Below, one piece after another: positions 16,979-28,258 of a stretch of 64,000 bases of DNA; positions within the stretch are counted from its first letter, which is position 1; every line of letters starts with the position of its first letter. The position numbers were made by a program, and so were the translations under genes. The stretch lies in assembly GCA_050043005.1 (NCBI GenBank), contig JBHJIZ010000026.1, forward strand, positions 38,273-102,272, read 5' to 3'. The notes beneath the pieces were generated by a model that saw only the letters and a program-made list of their open reading frames with translations, did not search any database and had not been told where the DNA came from. This stretch comes from Thermohalobaculum sp050043005 (GTDB lineage Bacteria > Pseudomonadota > Alphaproteobacteria > Rhodobacterales > Rhodobacteraceae).

Positions 16979-18052
16979 ATGTGGACCGACAGACGGTTGA
17001 TGGACCTACTGGATCTGGATCACCCGATCATCCAGGCCCCGATGGCCGGGGCATCTACGCCTGCCATGGCGGCGGCCGCGGCGAACGCCGGGTGCCGCGG
17101 CTCGCTTGGTTGCGCAATGATGACGCCCGAGAGCTATCGGACCGCTTTCCAAACCCTGAGGGATGGCACCAATCGCCGGGTCAACATGAACTTCTTCTGC
17201 CACGCACCGCCCGTTCACGACGAAGCAGCAAACCAGCGTGTGACCGAGCGCCTGAAGCCGCTCTACGCCGAAGCCGGGATCGCGGCTCTGCCAGAAATCC
17301 GCCCGACCCACTTCCCTTACGGCGCCGAGATGCATGCCGAGATCATGGACACACGCCCCGGCGTGGTCAGCTTTCACTTCGGCCTACCGGAACAACGGTT
17401 CGTCGATGATTTGAAGGATGAAGGCGCCGTGATTCTTTGCTCGGCAACAACACCGGACGAGGCCCGCGAACAGGAATCCCGCGGCGTCGACGCGATCATC
17501 GCCCAGGGATGGGAAGCCGGAGGCCATCATGGGTTCTACCTGAACGACCGACCCTCGCAGATAGGAACGATGGCGCTGGTGCCTGCGTTGGTGGATGCAG
17601 TCGAGGTGCCCGTGGTAGCCGCAGGCGGCATCGCCGACGGCCGTGGCATCGTCGCGGCGCTGGCGCTGGGTGCCGCGGGCGTGCAGATTGGTACGGCCTT
17701 TCTGACCACAGAGGAAACCGGAATCCCGCAGGCTCACAAACAGGTGCTGCTTGAAGCAAACGGCGCGGATACCCGCCCGACGCGCGCATTTTCGGGCCGA
17801 CCGGCACGCGGCGTCGTCAACCGCTACATGGACTATATGGAGCCAATCGAGGATCGGCTTCCCGATTTCCCGCTGATGAATACGTTGACCGGGCCTTTGC
17901 GCAAGGCAGGTGCTGCCAAAGATGACCCGGATATGTTGTCTCTCTGGTCCGGGCAGGGCGTGGGCTTGAACCAATCCGGCACGGTCGCTGAAACCATTGA
18001 ACGTCTGGTGTCGGAAACTCGCGACGTGCTTGGCCGTTTGCCGAGCGCTTGA
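16979..18052 (+). CDS. Nitronate monooxygenase (2-nitropropane dioxygenase family)
   Basis: A 357-residue flavoprotein. It has HPIIQAPMAGASTP at the N-terminus, GWEAGGHHG with the catalytic histidine near residue 185, and the FMN-phosphate motif AAGGIADGRG followed by GAAGVQIGTAF. The enzyme oxidises alkyl nitronates to carbonyl compounds and nitrite, detoxifying propionate-3-nitronate. GGGGG five bases before the ATG supports this start over an upstream GTG. It is followed after 146 bases by hisC. Confidence 0.9.
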   Translation: MWTDRRLMDLLDLDHPIIQAPMAGASTPAMAAAAANAGCRGSLGCAMMTPESYRTAFQTLRDGTNRRVNMNFFCHAPPVHDEAANQRVTERLKPLYAEAGIAALPEIRPTHFPYGAEMHAEIMDTRPGVVSFHFGLPEQRFVDDLKDEGAVILCSATTPDEAREQESRGVDAIIAQGWEAGGHHGFYLNDRPSQIGTMALVPALVDAVEVPVVAAGGIADGRGIVAALALGAAGVQIGTAFLTTEETGIPQAHKQVLLEANGADTRPTRAFSGRPARGVVNRYMDYMEPIEDRLPDFPLMNTLTGPLRKAGAAKDDPDMLSLWSGQGVGLNQSGTVAETIERLVSETRDVLGRLPSA

Positions 18053-18198
18053 ACTCTGATCGACGACTACCCATCAGCCCAACTCCGCCGGGTCACCGCC
18101 CTCTCTCGCAGAGAGGAACGATAACGAGCACAACCCGGGGCTGGAAACCCGCAACGAATGCCGCTAGTCAGCCGCGATCCGAGAGAATGGGGCTTGCC

Positions 18199-19287
18199 AT
18201 GACTGTTCACCCAACGATCCAGCCACGCCCGGGCATTCTGGACATCGCGCCTTATGTCGGCGGGGCCAGCACCATCGAGGGTGCCAACCGCTCGATCAAG
18301 CTGAGCGCGAATGAAAACCCCCATGGTCCTTCGGAAAAAGCGATCGAGGCTTATCGCGCGATGTCGGGAGAACTCGGCCTCTACCCCGAAGATCACACCC
18401 CGTTGTTCGATGCGCTCGCGCGCGTCCACGGGCTGGATGCGAAACGGATCGTGCTTGGTAACGGTTCGGACGAACTGATCGCAATGCTGTGCAAGGCCTA
18501 TGCGGGCGAGGGCGACGAGGTTCTTTTCTCGGCGCATGGCTTCCTGATGTACCGGCTGTCCGCACTGGGCGCGTCCGCGACGCCGGTCACGGTGCCGGAA
18601 CAGGATCTGTGTCTGGATGTTGACGCGATGATCGGCGCACTGAACGCACGAACGCGGCTGGTCTTTGTTGCGAACCCGAACAATCCGACCGGCACGATGG
18701 TGGGCCGCGCGGAACTCGAGCGCCTTGCCGATGCTCTGCCACCGCAGGCGCTGCTGGTGATCGACTCGGCCTATGCAGAATACCTGCGGCCCGAAGAGGA
18801 CGACGGCGCGCTTGAACTCGCGGCCAGCAGAGAAAATGTCGTGACCACACGGACCTTCTCGAAGATCTATGGGCTTGGCGCGCTCCGCATCGGCTGGATG
18901 CACGGACCGGAGCACGTGTGCGCCGTCATGCATCGCGTGCGCGGGCCGTTCAACGTGACCCGCCCTGCCCTGGTGGCCGGTCTGGCCGCCATGGCCGATC
19001 AAGCATATGTCGATCACTGCCGCGTGACCAACGAGGTCTGGCGCGACTGGCTGACCAAGGAACTCAATTCGGTCGAGGGCCTGTCCGTCACGCCGTCCAA
19101 GGGCAACTTCCTGCTGGTCCATGCAGGAGACCGCGTGGCGGCGTTCGATGCCCACCTGAAATCGCGCGGTTTGATCGCTCGCCTGGTCGGCGGGTACGGC
19201 CTGCCCGAGCATATCCGGATCTCGATTGGGGACGAAACCGCCTGTCGCCTGGTCGCCGAAGCTGCCCGCGCCTTTCCAGCCGCATGA
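18199..19287 (+). CDS. hisC: Histidinol-phosphate/aromatic aminotransferase
   Basis: A 362-residue fold-type I aminotransferase with the PLP lysine at K222 (TFSKIYG), NPNNPTG at 159-165 and LSANENPHGPS near the N-terminus, all typical of HisC. It transfers the amino group to imidazoleacetol phosphate, and such enzymes often also serve as aromatic aminotransferases. The next gene, tyrC, starts inside its stop codon (ATGA), which suggests a role in tyrosine and phenylalanine synthesis. Two ATGs are possible, 18187 and 18199; I chose the second because GGGG lies six bases before it. Confidence 0.9.
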   Translation: MTVHPTIQPRPGILDIAPYVGGASTIEGANRSIKLSANENPHGPSEKAIEAYRAMSGELGLYPEDHTPLFDALARVHGLDAKRIVLGNGSDELIAMLCKAYAGEGDEVLFSAHGFLMYRLSALGASATPVTVPEQDLCLDVDAMIGALNARTRLVFVANPNNPTGTMVGRAELERLADALPPQALLVIDSAYAEYLRPEEDDGALELAASRENVVTTRTFSKIYGLGALRIGWMHGPEHVCAVMHRVRGPFNVTRPALVAGLAAMADQAYVDHCRVTNEVWRDWLTKELNSVEGLSVTPSKGNFLLVHAGDRVAAFDAHLKSRGLIARLVGGYGLPEHIRISIGDETACRLVAEAARAFPAA

Positions 19288-20204
19288 CACAAATCGTCGG
19301 TAAACTCGCACTGGTCGGGCTTGGCCTGATCGGCTCATCGATTGCATGGGCGGCGAAACGCGCAAACTCGGCCGGAGAAATCGTTGGCACGGCACGGTCC
19401 CCAGAGACGCGCGCGCGTGCGTCAGAGCTTGGGTTTTGTGACCGGATCGTCGAAACCGCCGCCGAGGCAGCCGAGGATGCCGATCTCGTCATCGTCTGCG
19501 TTCCCGTCGGTGCCTGCGGAGCCGTGACGGCCGAGATTGCACCTGTGCTCAAGCCAGGCGCCATCGTCTCGGATGTCGGCTCGACCAAGCGGTCGGTGAT
19601 CGACGCCATGGCGTCCCATGTCCCCGAACACGCCCATTTCATTCCCGGCCACCCGTTGGCGGGGACCGAGTATTCTGGCCCGGACGCGGGCTTCGCCGAG
19701 CTTTATGACAACCGCTGGTGCCTGCTCACGCCGGTCGGGACGCCACAGGCCGAAGCGCTCGACCTGCTGACCCGCTTCTGGGAAAGCCTGGGCGCCAATG
19801 TCGAAAGCATGGACCCTGACCATCACGACCTCGTCGTCGCGGTGACCAGCCACGTGCCACATGCCATCGCCTACACAATGTGCGGCGTTGCGGACGACCT
19901 TCGCCGTGTCACGGATCGCGAGGTTGTTCAGTTCTCGGCCGCAGGCTTTCGCGATTTCACTCGCATTGCGGCCTCGGACCCGACCATGTGGCGTGACGTT
20001 TTTCTGAACAACAAGGATGCAACGATCGAAATCCTCGGACGGTTCGTTGAAGAGCTCATGAGCCTGCAACGCGCGATCCGCCTCGGCGACGGGGACCACC
20101 TGCACGAATACTTTACGCGGACGCGTGCGATCCGGCGCTCGATCATCGAGGCCGGTCAGGACACCTCTGCGCCGAACTTCGGACGTAGCGCAGGCGAGAG
20201 CTGA
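19284..20204 (+). CDS. tyrC: Prephenate/arogenate dehydrogenase (cyclohexadienyl dehydrogenase)
   Basis: A 306-residue NAD(P)-dependent dehydrogenase with an N-terminal Rossmann motif GLGLIGSS (12-19) and the prephenate dehydrogenase landmarks GSTKRSV, PGHPLAGTE (catalytic histidine) and TSHVPHAIAY. It makes 4-hydroxyphenylpyruvate or tyrosine by oxidative decarboxylation. It overlaps hisC by four bases, so translation is coupled and the aminotransferase and dehydrogenase probably act in sequence. An extensin-family lipoprotein gene follows one base after its stop. Confidence 0.9.
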   Translation: MTQIVGKLALVGLGLIGSSIAWAAKRANSAGEIVGTARSPETRARASELGFCDRIVETAAEAAEDADLVIVCVPVGACGAVTAEIAPVLKPGAIVSDVGSTKRSVIDAMASHVPEHAHFIPGHPLAGTEYSGPDAGFAELYDNRWCLLTPVGTPQAEALDLLTRFWESLGANVESMDPDHHDLVVAVTSHVPHAIAYTMCGVADDLRRVTDREVVQFSAAGFRDFTRIAASDPTMWRDVFLNNKDATIEILGRFVEELMSLQRAIRLGDGDHLHEYFTRTRAIRRSIIEAGQDTSAPNFGRSAGES

Positions 20205-20205
20205 C

Positions 20206-20886
20206 TTGGCAGCACGTTCGACCTTCGCAGCGCTTTGCGCGCTGGTCCTGCTGATCGGCTGTGCCGAGGCAGAAGTCGCCAATGTCTCCGAAAACACCTC
20301 CGGCATTCCGATGCCGCCGATCAAACCGCCAATTCCCGGAACAACAGTATCGGGCGGCAACAGCGGCGGCGTCTGCGGTGATCCGAGACTGACGGGCAAG
20401 CGCATCCCGCCGGTGACCGGGCGCCTCGCCGCCTGCGGAATTCAGGACGCCGTGCGCATCACCCATGTCGCGGGGATCAAACTCTCGCCCCCGGCACGGC
20501 TGAACTGTCAGACGGACCGGACCTTAGCCGACTGGCTGCCCGGTCCCGAGACCGCGCGCGCCAGATCGCGCCTGGGCAGTCCGATCAATCGCGTCAATGT
20601 CTTTGCATCCTTTGCCTGCCGCAGCCGGAACAGCCAACGCGGCGCCCGACTGTCCGAGCACTCGTTCGGCCGCGCGATCGATATCGGCGGTGTCACGCTT
20701 GCCAGTGGTCGTGAGATCAGCGTGCTGAACGATTGGGGCAATGGCAGCGCTGGCGCCTGGTTGCGCGAGGTCTGGCGCGACGCCTGCGGACCGTTCAAGA
20801 CGGTGCTTGGGCCGGAAAGCGACCGCTTCCACAGAAACCACTTCCACTTCGACACAGCGCAAAGACGCAGCACCTTCTGCCGTTAA
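20206..20886 (+). CDS. Extensin-family lipoprotein (putative LAS-type peptidase)
   Basis: A 226-residue protein beginning with a lipoprotein signal whose lipobox is LIGC (C19), then a proline-rich linker and the extensin-like C-terminal domain. Metal-ligand motifs SEHSFGRAIDI and HRNHFHFD match the LAS/DD-carboxypeptidase fold, suggesting peptidoglycan peptidase activity in the periplasm. I infer a TTG start at 20206, one base after the tyrC stop, because it gives a complete signal peptide; no ATG does. The link to tyrC is conserved in position only here and is not functionally explained. Confidence 0.8.
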   Translation: MAARSTFAALCALVLLIGCAEAEVANVSENTSGIPMPPIKPPIPGTTVSGGNSGGVCGDPRLTGKRIPPVTGRLAACGIQDAVRITHVAGIKLSPPARLNCQTDRTLADWLPGPETARARSRLGSPINRVNVFASFACRSRNSQRGARLSEHSFGRAIDIGGVTLASGREISVLNDWGNGSAGAWLREVWRDACGPFKTVLGPESDRFHRNHFHFDTAQRRSTFCR

Positions 20887-21244
20887 GCATCGGCGCGACG
20901 ACCCGATGCAACCACCTTGATTCAAAATTTTACAAAGTTTTAAGGGCCCGGCGTTAGACATATGCGCGGATCCCGAGGCGATATTGACATCAAAGATGTC
21001 GCTTTGCTGTTGCAACGAGCGGTGTGGACCGGTCTGACAAACCGTTGCCTACGTCGCGGCGCGAGCCGAAAAACTCTCGTGGCAGCGCTGTCACATTCTG
21101 TTCTGACGACCCCGCCTCACCCGCGGACGTCCCCTGGAACAACCCGGCGGAACCCCCGCCAGCTCTTTGCAAGAGCTTCATGACATCGCTGCGGCCCGAA
21201 ATGGCCGCCTGGCGATGGTCGTGTTTCGCCAGTTCTCCCGGTCT
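20887..21244. other. Intergenic region with a small hairpin
   Basis: About 360 bases between two convergent genes. AGCTCTT (21161-21167) and AAGAGCT (21171-21177) form a 7-bp hairpin with a 3-base loop, possibly a terminator without a T-run. I see no convincing coding region: short open frames here lack ribosome sites and recognisable composition. Confidence 0.4.
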
Positions 21245-22273
21245 TCAACGCGGCGGCGCAAGACGCGGCGCATCGGCAATCGCGAATGGTCCGATCCGGA
21301 CCCTGCCGCCGCTCAGACCCAGGGGAATGCTCAAGTCCTGTCCGCCCGAGAACGCCGTCACCAGCTTGACAGCACCCCTGATCGTCTCCGCAAGATCATC
21401 ATCGATCGCACCGGATGAAATGGCGAGTTCTATCAGGCGCTCCCATTCTTCGGCCTCGACCTGAATGTCTCCATTCGGATAGCCCTGATCATCCACCTTG
21501 AAGGCGCCGCGCACGACGAGTTTCATGTCGCCCCAAACAAAACCAGCCTCGCGGATCGTCGCGGCGCGTACCGCGAGCCGACCTTCCTCGAAGGCCAACC
21601 GGTCGATTGGATCATCGAACGCAGCATGCCCCGACAGGGTCACCCGGTCCACCTTTGGCCGAACCTTGAGAAGTCCCGTCGGATCAAGCTCTGAAATCAA
21701 CTCCTTCGGCAGCTTCAGGGCTTCTGCCGAACCTCGAAGGTCATAGCTGTTGGGCGGCGCGAGATCTTCACTTCGTTCGACCAGACGGACATCCAGCACA
21801 TCTGCCGACGCGGTCCATCCACCACGTCCCTTTGCGACAAGTGCTTGCGCCGCCGTCGCGGCCTCGCGCAATTCCATGGATGGTCCGGGACGCAGATCCA
21901 GCAGGGTGGTCATCGACTTCGTCAGAAGCGTGATCTGATCATCGGTCAGACCGAGCTTCTGTTCCCCTGGCCAGGTGACGGCAATCCGGGTCGGTGAGAA
22001 CGGATTGGTAACGGCCGTCACGCCGGGCGCTTGCCAGGACCATCCGGTCTTCGGGTCGGCGAGCTTCGGATCACGCACCGAAAGCATCACGTCCCCGGGA
22101 AATCCGGTCGCATCGATCCCGGCACTCTCCGCCTGCCAACCCCGGCTCCGCTGCTGCTCAAGCCAGAACTCCAGTCCGGCTTTCTGCCCGTTCGCCGCAA
22201 TGAACCACCAGGCGATCCACGCGCCCCCAGCCAGAATGGCAAGGCCAACCAACCCCAGAATGATCCGCCGCAC
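21245..22273 (-). CDS. DUF2125-family membrane-anchored protein
   Basis: A 342-residue protein with an N-terminal transmembrane or signal helix (about residues 4-26) and an extended beta-rich body matching DUF2125, a family found mainly in Alphaproteobacteria. Indicators are the early tryptophan-rich segment after the helix, DATGFPGDV near residue 54 and the GLSGGRVRIGPF end. Its role is unknown; the topology places the main domain in the periplasm. It is divergent from the ChaC gene by about 100 bases. Confidence 0.8.
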   Translation of the reverse strand: MRRIILGLVGLAILAGGAWIAWWFIAANGQKAGLEFWLEQQRSRGWQAESAGIDATGFPGDVMLSVRDPKLADPKTGWSWQAPGVTAVTNPFSPTRIAVTWPGEQKLGLTDDQITLLTKSMTTLLDLRPGPSMELREAATAAQALVAKGRGGWTASADVLDVRLVERSEDLAPPNSYDLRGSAEALKLPKELISELDPTGLLKVRPKVDRVTLSGHAAFDDPIDRLAFEEGRLAVRAATIREAGFVWGDMKLVVRGAFKVDDQGYPNGDIQVEAEEWERLIELAISSGAIDDDLAETIRGAVKLVTAFSGGQDLSIPLGLSGGRVRIGPFAIADAPRLAPPR

Positions 22274-22371
22274 GCGCAGGCTCCTGTTTCGCTGCTACAT
22301 CACGCAATGGCATCCTTGCCTAAGAACACCGGCAGACGCTACCACCGGCGCGTGAAGAGAACGGAGTAGCG

Positions 22372-22938
22372 ATGCAACGCGGCGATTTTTGGGTCTTCGG
22401 ATACGGCTCGCTGATGTGGAAGCCCGGTTTCGAACATGTCGAGCGGCGCATTGCCCGACTCGACAACTACACCCGGCGCTTCGGCATGTGGTCGTGGCAC
22501 TATCGTGGCACGCGCGAGGTCCCGGGGCTGGTGCTGGGCCTCGATTGGGCGCCAGGGCAATCCTGCACGGGCGTCGCGTTCCGCGTACCAGAGTCCAAGG
22601 ATCGCGAAATCCGGGATTACCTGCAGCAACGCGAACTGATCAGCTATGCCTATTTCGAAACGGTGCAGCAGATCGTGCTGCCCGAAGCTCCCGCAGCTCC
22701 CAATGGGCCCGGCGAGTCGTGCGAAGCCCTCTGCTACATATTGGACCGCACCCACCCGCAATACGCGGGCGGTCTGACACCGGACGATCAGGCCGAGCGC
22801 ATCCTGCGCGCCTCCGGGACATCCGGACCAAACACCGACTACCTGCACAGCACCTGTTCGCATCTGGGCGAACTCGGCATTCACGACGCAGGTCTCGAGG
22901 CACTTGCTGATCTGGTTCGCGCAAAGGCAACCGCGTGA
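22372..22938 (+). CDS. chaC: Glutathione-specific gamma-glutamylcyclotransferase
   Basis: A 188-residue ChaC-family protein with the diagnostic FGYGSLMW near residue 8, where the glycine-rich loop binds the gamma-glutamyl group, and FRVPESK followed by a YFETVQQIVLP segment. ChaC enzymes degrade glutathione to 5-oxoproline and Cys-Gly. The stop overlaps the start of a Nudix gene (GTGA), indicating coupling. Confidence 0.9.
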   Translation: MQRGDFWVFGYGSLMWKPGFEHVERRIARLDNYTRRFGMWSWHYRGTREVPGLVLGLDWAPGQSCTGVAFRVPESKDREIRDYLQQRELISYAYFETVQQIVLPEAPAAPNGPGESCEALCYILDRTHPQYAGGLTPDDQAERILRASGTSGPNTDYLHSTCSHLGELGIHDAGLEALADLVRAKATA

Positions 22939-23405
22939 CCCAGACAGATGATCCGCGGCTCTTGCGCTACGCAGCCGGGATCGACCGGCAAGTCGGCGCA
23001 TTGGCATGGATGCCAGACGATGCGGACCTGAGGTTCTGGATCGTCACATCGCGCCGGACCGGTCGCTGGGTGTTGCCGAAGGGCGGCGTTGATCCCGGAA
23101 TGACGCCGTCGCAAGCGGCAGCACAGGAGGCGTTTGAAGAGGTCGGTCTTACAGGAGAGGTCAATCACGCACCGATCGGCGGATACCGTATCCCAAAGAT
23201 TCGCCCGCCGCTGATCTGGACCGTGGACGTCGAGATCTACGCGCTGCGGGTCACACATGTCGCCGAGACCTGGCTGGAGCAGAGCGAACGGGAGCGTCGT
23301 CTGGTCACTCTGGCCGAGGCACATCAGTTGATCGAAGACGACACCATCCTGAGCGCTTTGAGCATGTCGACGCTACGACTGCCGATCCCGATCGGTGCGT
23401 CCTGA
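22935..23405 (+). CDS. Nudix hydrolase
   Basis: A 156-residue Nudix protein (diphosphoinositol polyphosphate phosphohydrolase-like). The box is degenerate at the front (GGVDPGMTPSQAAA, where M replaces the usual E) but retains QEAFEEVGL with the metal-binding glutamates. LPKGG just before the box is typical. The GTG start overlaps the chaC stop. It hydrolyses nucleoside-diphosphate-linked substrates; which one is unknown. Confidence 0.85.
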   Translation: MTQTDDPRLLRYAAGIDRQVGALAWMPDDADLRFWIVTSRRTGRWVLPKGGVDPGMTPSQAAAQEAFEEVGLTGEVNHAPIGGYRIPKIRPPLIWTVDVEIYALRVTHVAETWLEQSERERRLVTLAEAHQLIEDDTILSALSMSTLRLPIPIGAS

Positions 23406-23412
23406 CATCGCT

Positions 23413-24045
23413 CTATAAGTTACCGGTATCCGAGACGACGCGCAGGGTGAGATTGATCCGTCCGCCTTCGGGCAACAGATCGCCATCACCGAACAGAACC
23501 CGATCGCCGCCGTGATAGGCCAAACGCGCCTCTCCTCCCATCACGACGACATCGCCTGAATGCAGGATCGTCGACTGCGTCGGGTCCTTGCGCGCTGCTC
23601 CGCCCATCCTGAACCGCGCTGGATCACCCAGCGAGATCGACACCACTGGCGGTGCGAAGTCACCCTCGTCCTTGTCCTGGTGCAGGCCCATCCTTGCGCC
23701 GTCGCCATACCAGTTGATCAGACAGCAGTCCGGAGCAGCCTGCCAGTTCGCGGCATCTTGCCAGATCCGGAGTACGCTGTCCGGGATTGGAGGCCAGGCC
23801 GCTCCGGTCTCCGGATGACGCTCCACATACCGATATTGACCGCGATCGATCACCCATCCCAACCGACCGGCCGAGGTCATTCGCACGCTCATCGGTTTGC
23901 CCCATGGTGTGAGCGGACGGACGAGCGGTGCTGCCGCAATCACGGCGCGAAGGTCTTTGACCAAAGTATTTTGCTCCGACACATCCAAAAGCCCGCGATG
24001 AATTCTGAACCCAGCGATGTCCTCGGTCAGTGCAATCAACCGCAT
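23413..24045 (-). CDS. alkB: AlkB-like 2-oxoglutarate/iron-dependent DNA repair dioxygenase
   Basis: A 210-residue 2-oxoglutarate-dependent dioxygenase. The iron ligands are H122 and D124 (LHQDKDE) and H178 (AYHGGDR), and R196/R202 (GRINLTLR) bind 2-oxoglutarate; INWYGDGARMG is the AlkB signature. It removes 1-methyladenine and 3-methylcytosine lesions by oxidation. An open frame extends 46 codons upstream, but the ATG at 24045 gives the usual AlkB length with AAGGGG just before it. Divergent from dnaK. Confidence 0.88.
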   Translation of the reverse strand: MRLIALTEDIAGFRIHRGLLDVSEQNTLVKDLRAVIAAAPLVRPLTPWGKPMSVRMTSAGRLGWVIDRGQYRYVERHPETGAAWPPIPDSVLRIWQDAANWQAAPDCCLINWYGDGARMGLHQDKDEGDFAPPVVSISLGDPARFRMGGAARKDPTQSTILHSGDVVVMGGEARLAYHGGDRVLFGDGDLLPEGGRINLTLRVVSDTGNL

Positions 24046-24133
24046 ATCCCCTTCGTGATCGCTTTTGCCCTGAATCGATCGGATCAATCGCGTCCGAAAC
24101 CCCGGGCTGCGACAGAATCCACCGAAGCTCGTG

Positions 24134-24161
24134 TTGCAGCCCTGAAGTACTGCCCCTATAT
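24134..24161 (+). promoter_or_regulatory. Possible heat-shock (RpoH) promoter of dnaK
   Basis: TTGCAG at 24134-24139 and CCTATAT at 24155-24161 are separated by 15 bases, resembling alphaproteobacterial sigma-32 promoters (TTG element and a C-rich TAT -10). It lies about 120 bases before dnaK inside the upstream part of the divergent alkB reading frame. The match is by eye only. Confidence 0.35.
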
Positions 24162-24280
24162 CGCGTGCGGAAAGCTTTTTCACAGTCCGGTGACTGTTGA
24201 TTAAGCATCAAAGCCAAAAGGGATGGGCTGCGGGGGCCTCGACAGGACCCACGGCCCGCAATCGCCAAAAGGAGCAGACA

Positions 24281-26209
<1,929 letters not shown>

Positions 26210-26211
26210 CC

Positions 26212-27123
26212 ATGACCGGCGCCCAACGGGCGCAGGCAGTTAACTCCGACGCGGGCCTGTCCGACGACAGGGCCGCGTTCGGTGCCTATGCACTGCCTTC
26301 CGCGCTCGAGAGCTTGCGCCAGTTCGGCCAGGGGCTCGGACGCGGGCCGGTTGCACGGCGCGCGTGTTCGATCATTCGGCGTGTCGTGTCTGCGGGCCGT
26401 CCCGGTCCCTTCGACATCGAACCCTTTCCCGGTCAGGCCGCGCGGCTCTACCCGCGGGATAACCTGTCCGAGAAACGTGTCTTCGGCGGAGCCCAGTTCT
26501 GGGATTGGGCCGAACGGGCGGCGTTGGGCCGGGCGGTCAGAGCATCGGACGAACCGGTCTACTTCGTCGACGCGGGCGCGAATGCCGGGCTCTACACCCT
26601 TGCGGTGCGGTCAGAGGCGCGCGGCAAGCCGCTGAAGGTTCTGGCGATCGAACCCGATCCAGAGAACCTGAAGCGCCTTGCGTTCAACGTGCGGGCCTCC
26701 GGCGCCAAGGACGATGTGACGATCGCCGAGGTTGCACTTGGTGATCGCGAGGGCCAGGCAGCCATCGCCGTGAACCATGCGAACCGGGGCGAGTTGACCT
26801 TGGCCGAGGACGGGACCCGCGTCGCGTTGCGGCCATTGCTGGCCGTCGCCCTCTGGGCCGGGTTCCCACGCATCGACGCGCTGAAGATCGATATCGAGGG
26901 GATGGAGGCACCTGTGCTGAGCCACTTCCTCGACAACGCGCCCGAGGCGCTGTGGCCGGGACTCGTGATCCTGGAAGCCCGACGCGGGGAAGTGACAGAC
27001 GCCCTTTCGATGCTGATATCGGCGGGGTACGCAATTGAAGAACGGACGCAGATGAACGTCGTCCTGACCGCGCCGAGCCGTCGCGCGGAAACCAGAATGG
27101 ACGGAGAGCATGGCCAAGCGTGA
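26212..27123 (+). CDS. FkbM-family SAM-dependent methyltransferase
   Basis: A 303-residue protein with the FkbM family motifs: VYFVDAGANAGLYTL (SAM motif I), AIEPDPENL and LKIDIEGMEAPVL. FkbM enzymes methylate hydroxyls of sugars or polyketides. It sits between dnaK and dnaJ: it starts 2 bases after dnaK and its last 14 bases overlap the dnaJ start, so it is translated with the chaperone operon. ATG at 26212 chosen over a TTG two codons upstream that overlaps the dnaK stop. A link to protein folding is not apparent; it may be a passenger gene. Confidence 0.88.
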   Translation: MTGAQRAQAVNSDAGLSDDRAAFGAYALPSALESLRQFGQGLGRGPVARRACSIIRRVVSAGRPGPFDIEPFPGQAARLYPRDNLSEKRVFGGAQFWDWAERAALGRAVRASDEPVYFVDAGANAGLYTLAVRSEARGKPLKVLAIEPDPENLKRLAFNVRASGAKDDVTIAEVALGDREGQAAIAVNHANRGELTLAEDGTRVALRPLLAVALWAGFPRIDALKIDIEGMEAPVLSHFLDNAPEALWPGLVILEARRGEVTDALSMLISAGYAIEERTQMNVVLTAPSRRAETRMDGEHGQA

Positions 27124-28258
27124 CTATTACGATGTGTTGGGGGTCGCCAAGGGCGCCTCGGATGACGACATCAAGAAGGCCTACCGCAAGAAGGCGCGCG
27201 AGCTTCATCCCGACAGCAACTCGGACAATCCCAAAGCCGAGGAGCAGTTCAAGGAAGCAAACGAAGCCTACGACATCCTGAAGGATCCGCAGAAGAAAGC
27301 GGCCTATGACCAGTTCGGTCATGCTGCCGTGGATGGGTCGATGGGTGGAGGCGGCGCACGTGGCGCCGGCGGCGGCGATTTCGGCTCGGCCTTCTCGGAT
27401 GTGTTCGAAGACCTGTTCGGCGAATTCATGGGCGGCGGTGGCGGTCGCAGCCGGGGACAGCAACGCGCCCGGCGCGGCGCCGATCTGCGCTACAACCTCA
27501 AGGTCACGCTGGAAGAAGCCTTCACCGGCAAGCAGGCGACCATCCAGGTCCCTGGGTCCGAAAACTGCAGCAGCTGTAACGGCACAGGTGCCGAGGGTGG
27601 CGCGCAACCGCAGACCTGCCCCACCTGTCAGGGTCACGGCAAGGTCCGTGCTCAGCAAGGTTTCTTCACGATCGAACGGACCTGCCCGACCTGTCAGGGC
27701 CAGGGCCAGATCATCAAGAACCCCTGCCGCAACTGTGCAGGGGCAGGCCAGGTCCGCAAGGAACGCGCACTGAATGTCCAGGTGCCCCCGGGCGTCGAGA
27801 CCGGTACGCGCATCCGGCTGGCTGGCGAAGGCGAAGGCGGCCCGCGCGGCGGTGCGCCGGGTGATCTCTACATCTTCATCGATGTCTCCAACCACGCGAT
27901 CTTCGAGCGTGACGGCGTGAACCTGTTCTGCCGCATTCCCGTGCCGATGACCAAGGCGGCGCTGGGTGGCGACATCGAGGCGCCGACGCTCGATGGCGGC
28001 AAGACCCGCGTGAAGGTGCCCGAGGGTGTGCAGACCGGCAAGCAGCTGCGCCTGCGCGGCAAGGGCATGCCTGCCCTGCAACGCGCCGGGCAGTTCGGCG
28101 ATCTTTACATCGAACTTGCGGTCGAGACGCCGGTGAACCTGACCAAACGGCAGGAGGAACTGCTGCGGGAATTCGAAGCCGAGGGCAAGAACAACAGCCC
28201 GGAGAACTCGGACTTCTTCTCGAAGGTCAAGGACTTCTGGGAACGCGTGAAAAGCTGA
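27110..28258 (+). CDS. dnaJ: Chaperone DnaJ (Hsp40)
   Basis: A 382-residue DnaJ with the J-domain HPD motif (LHPDSN, about residue 33), a Gly/Phe-rich linker, four zinc-binding CxxCxGxG repeats (CSSCNGTG, CPTCQGHG, CPTCQGQG, CRNCAGAG at about 150-215) and the C-terminal substrate domain. It stimulates the DnaK ATPase. Its ATG lies inside the end of the FkbM gene, giving translational coupling. Confidence 0.98.
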   Translation: MAKRDYYDVLGVAKGASDDDIKKAYRKKARELHPDSNSDNPKAEEQFKEANEAYDILKDPQKKAAYDQFGHAAVDGSMGGGGARGAGGGDFGSAFSDVFEDLFGEFMGGGGGRSRGQQRARRGADLRYNLKVTLEEAFTGKQATIQVPGSENCSSCNGTGAEGGAQPQTCPTCQGHGKVRAQQGFFTIERTCPTCQGQGQIIKNPCRNCAGAGQVRKERALNVQVPPGVETGTRIRLAGEGEGGPRGGAPGDLYIFIDVSNHAIFERDGVNLFCRIPVPMTKAALGGDIEAPTLDGGKTRVKVPEGVQTGKQLRLRGKGMPALQRAGQFGDLYIELAVETPVNLTKRQEELLREFEAEGKNNSPENSDFFSKVKDFWERVKS

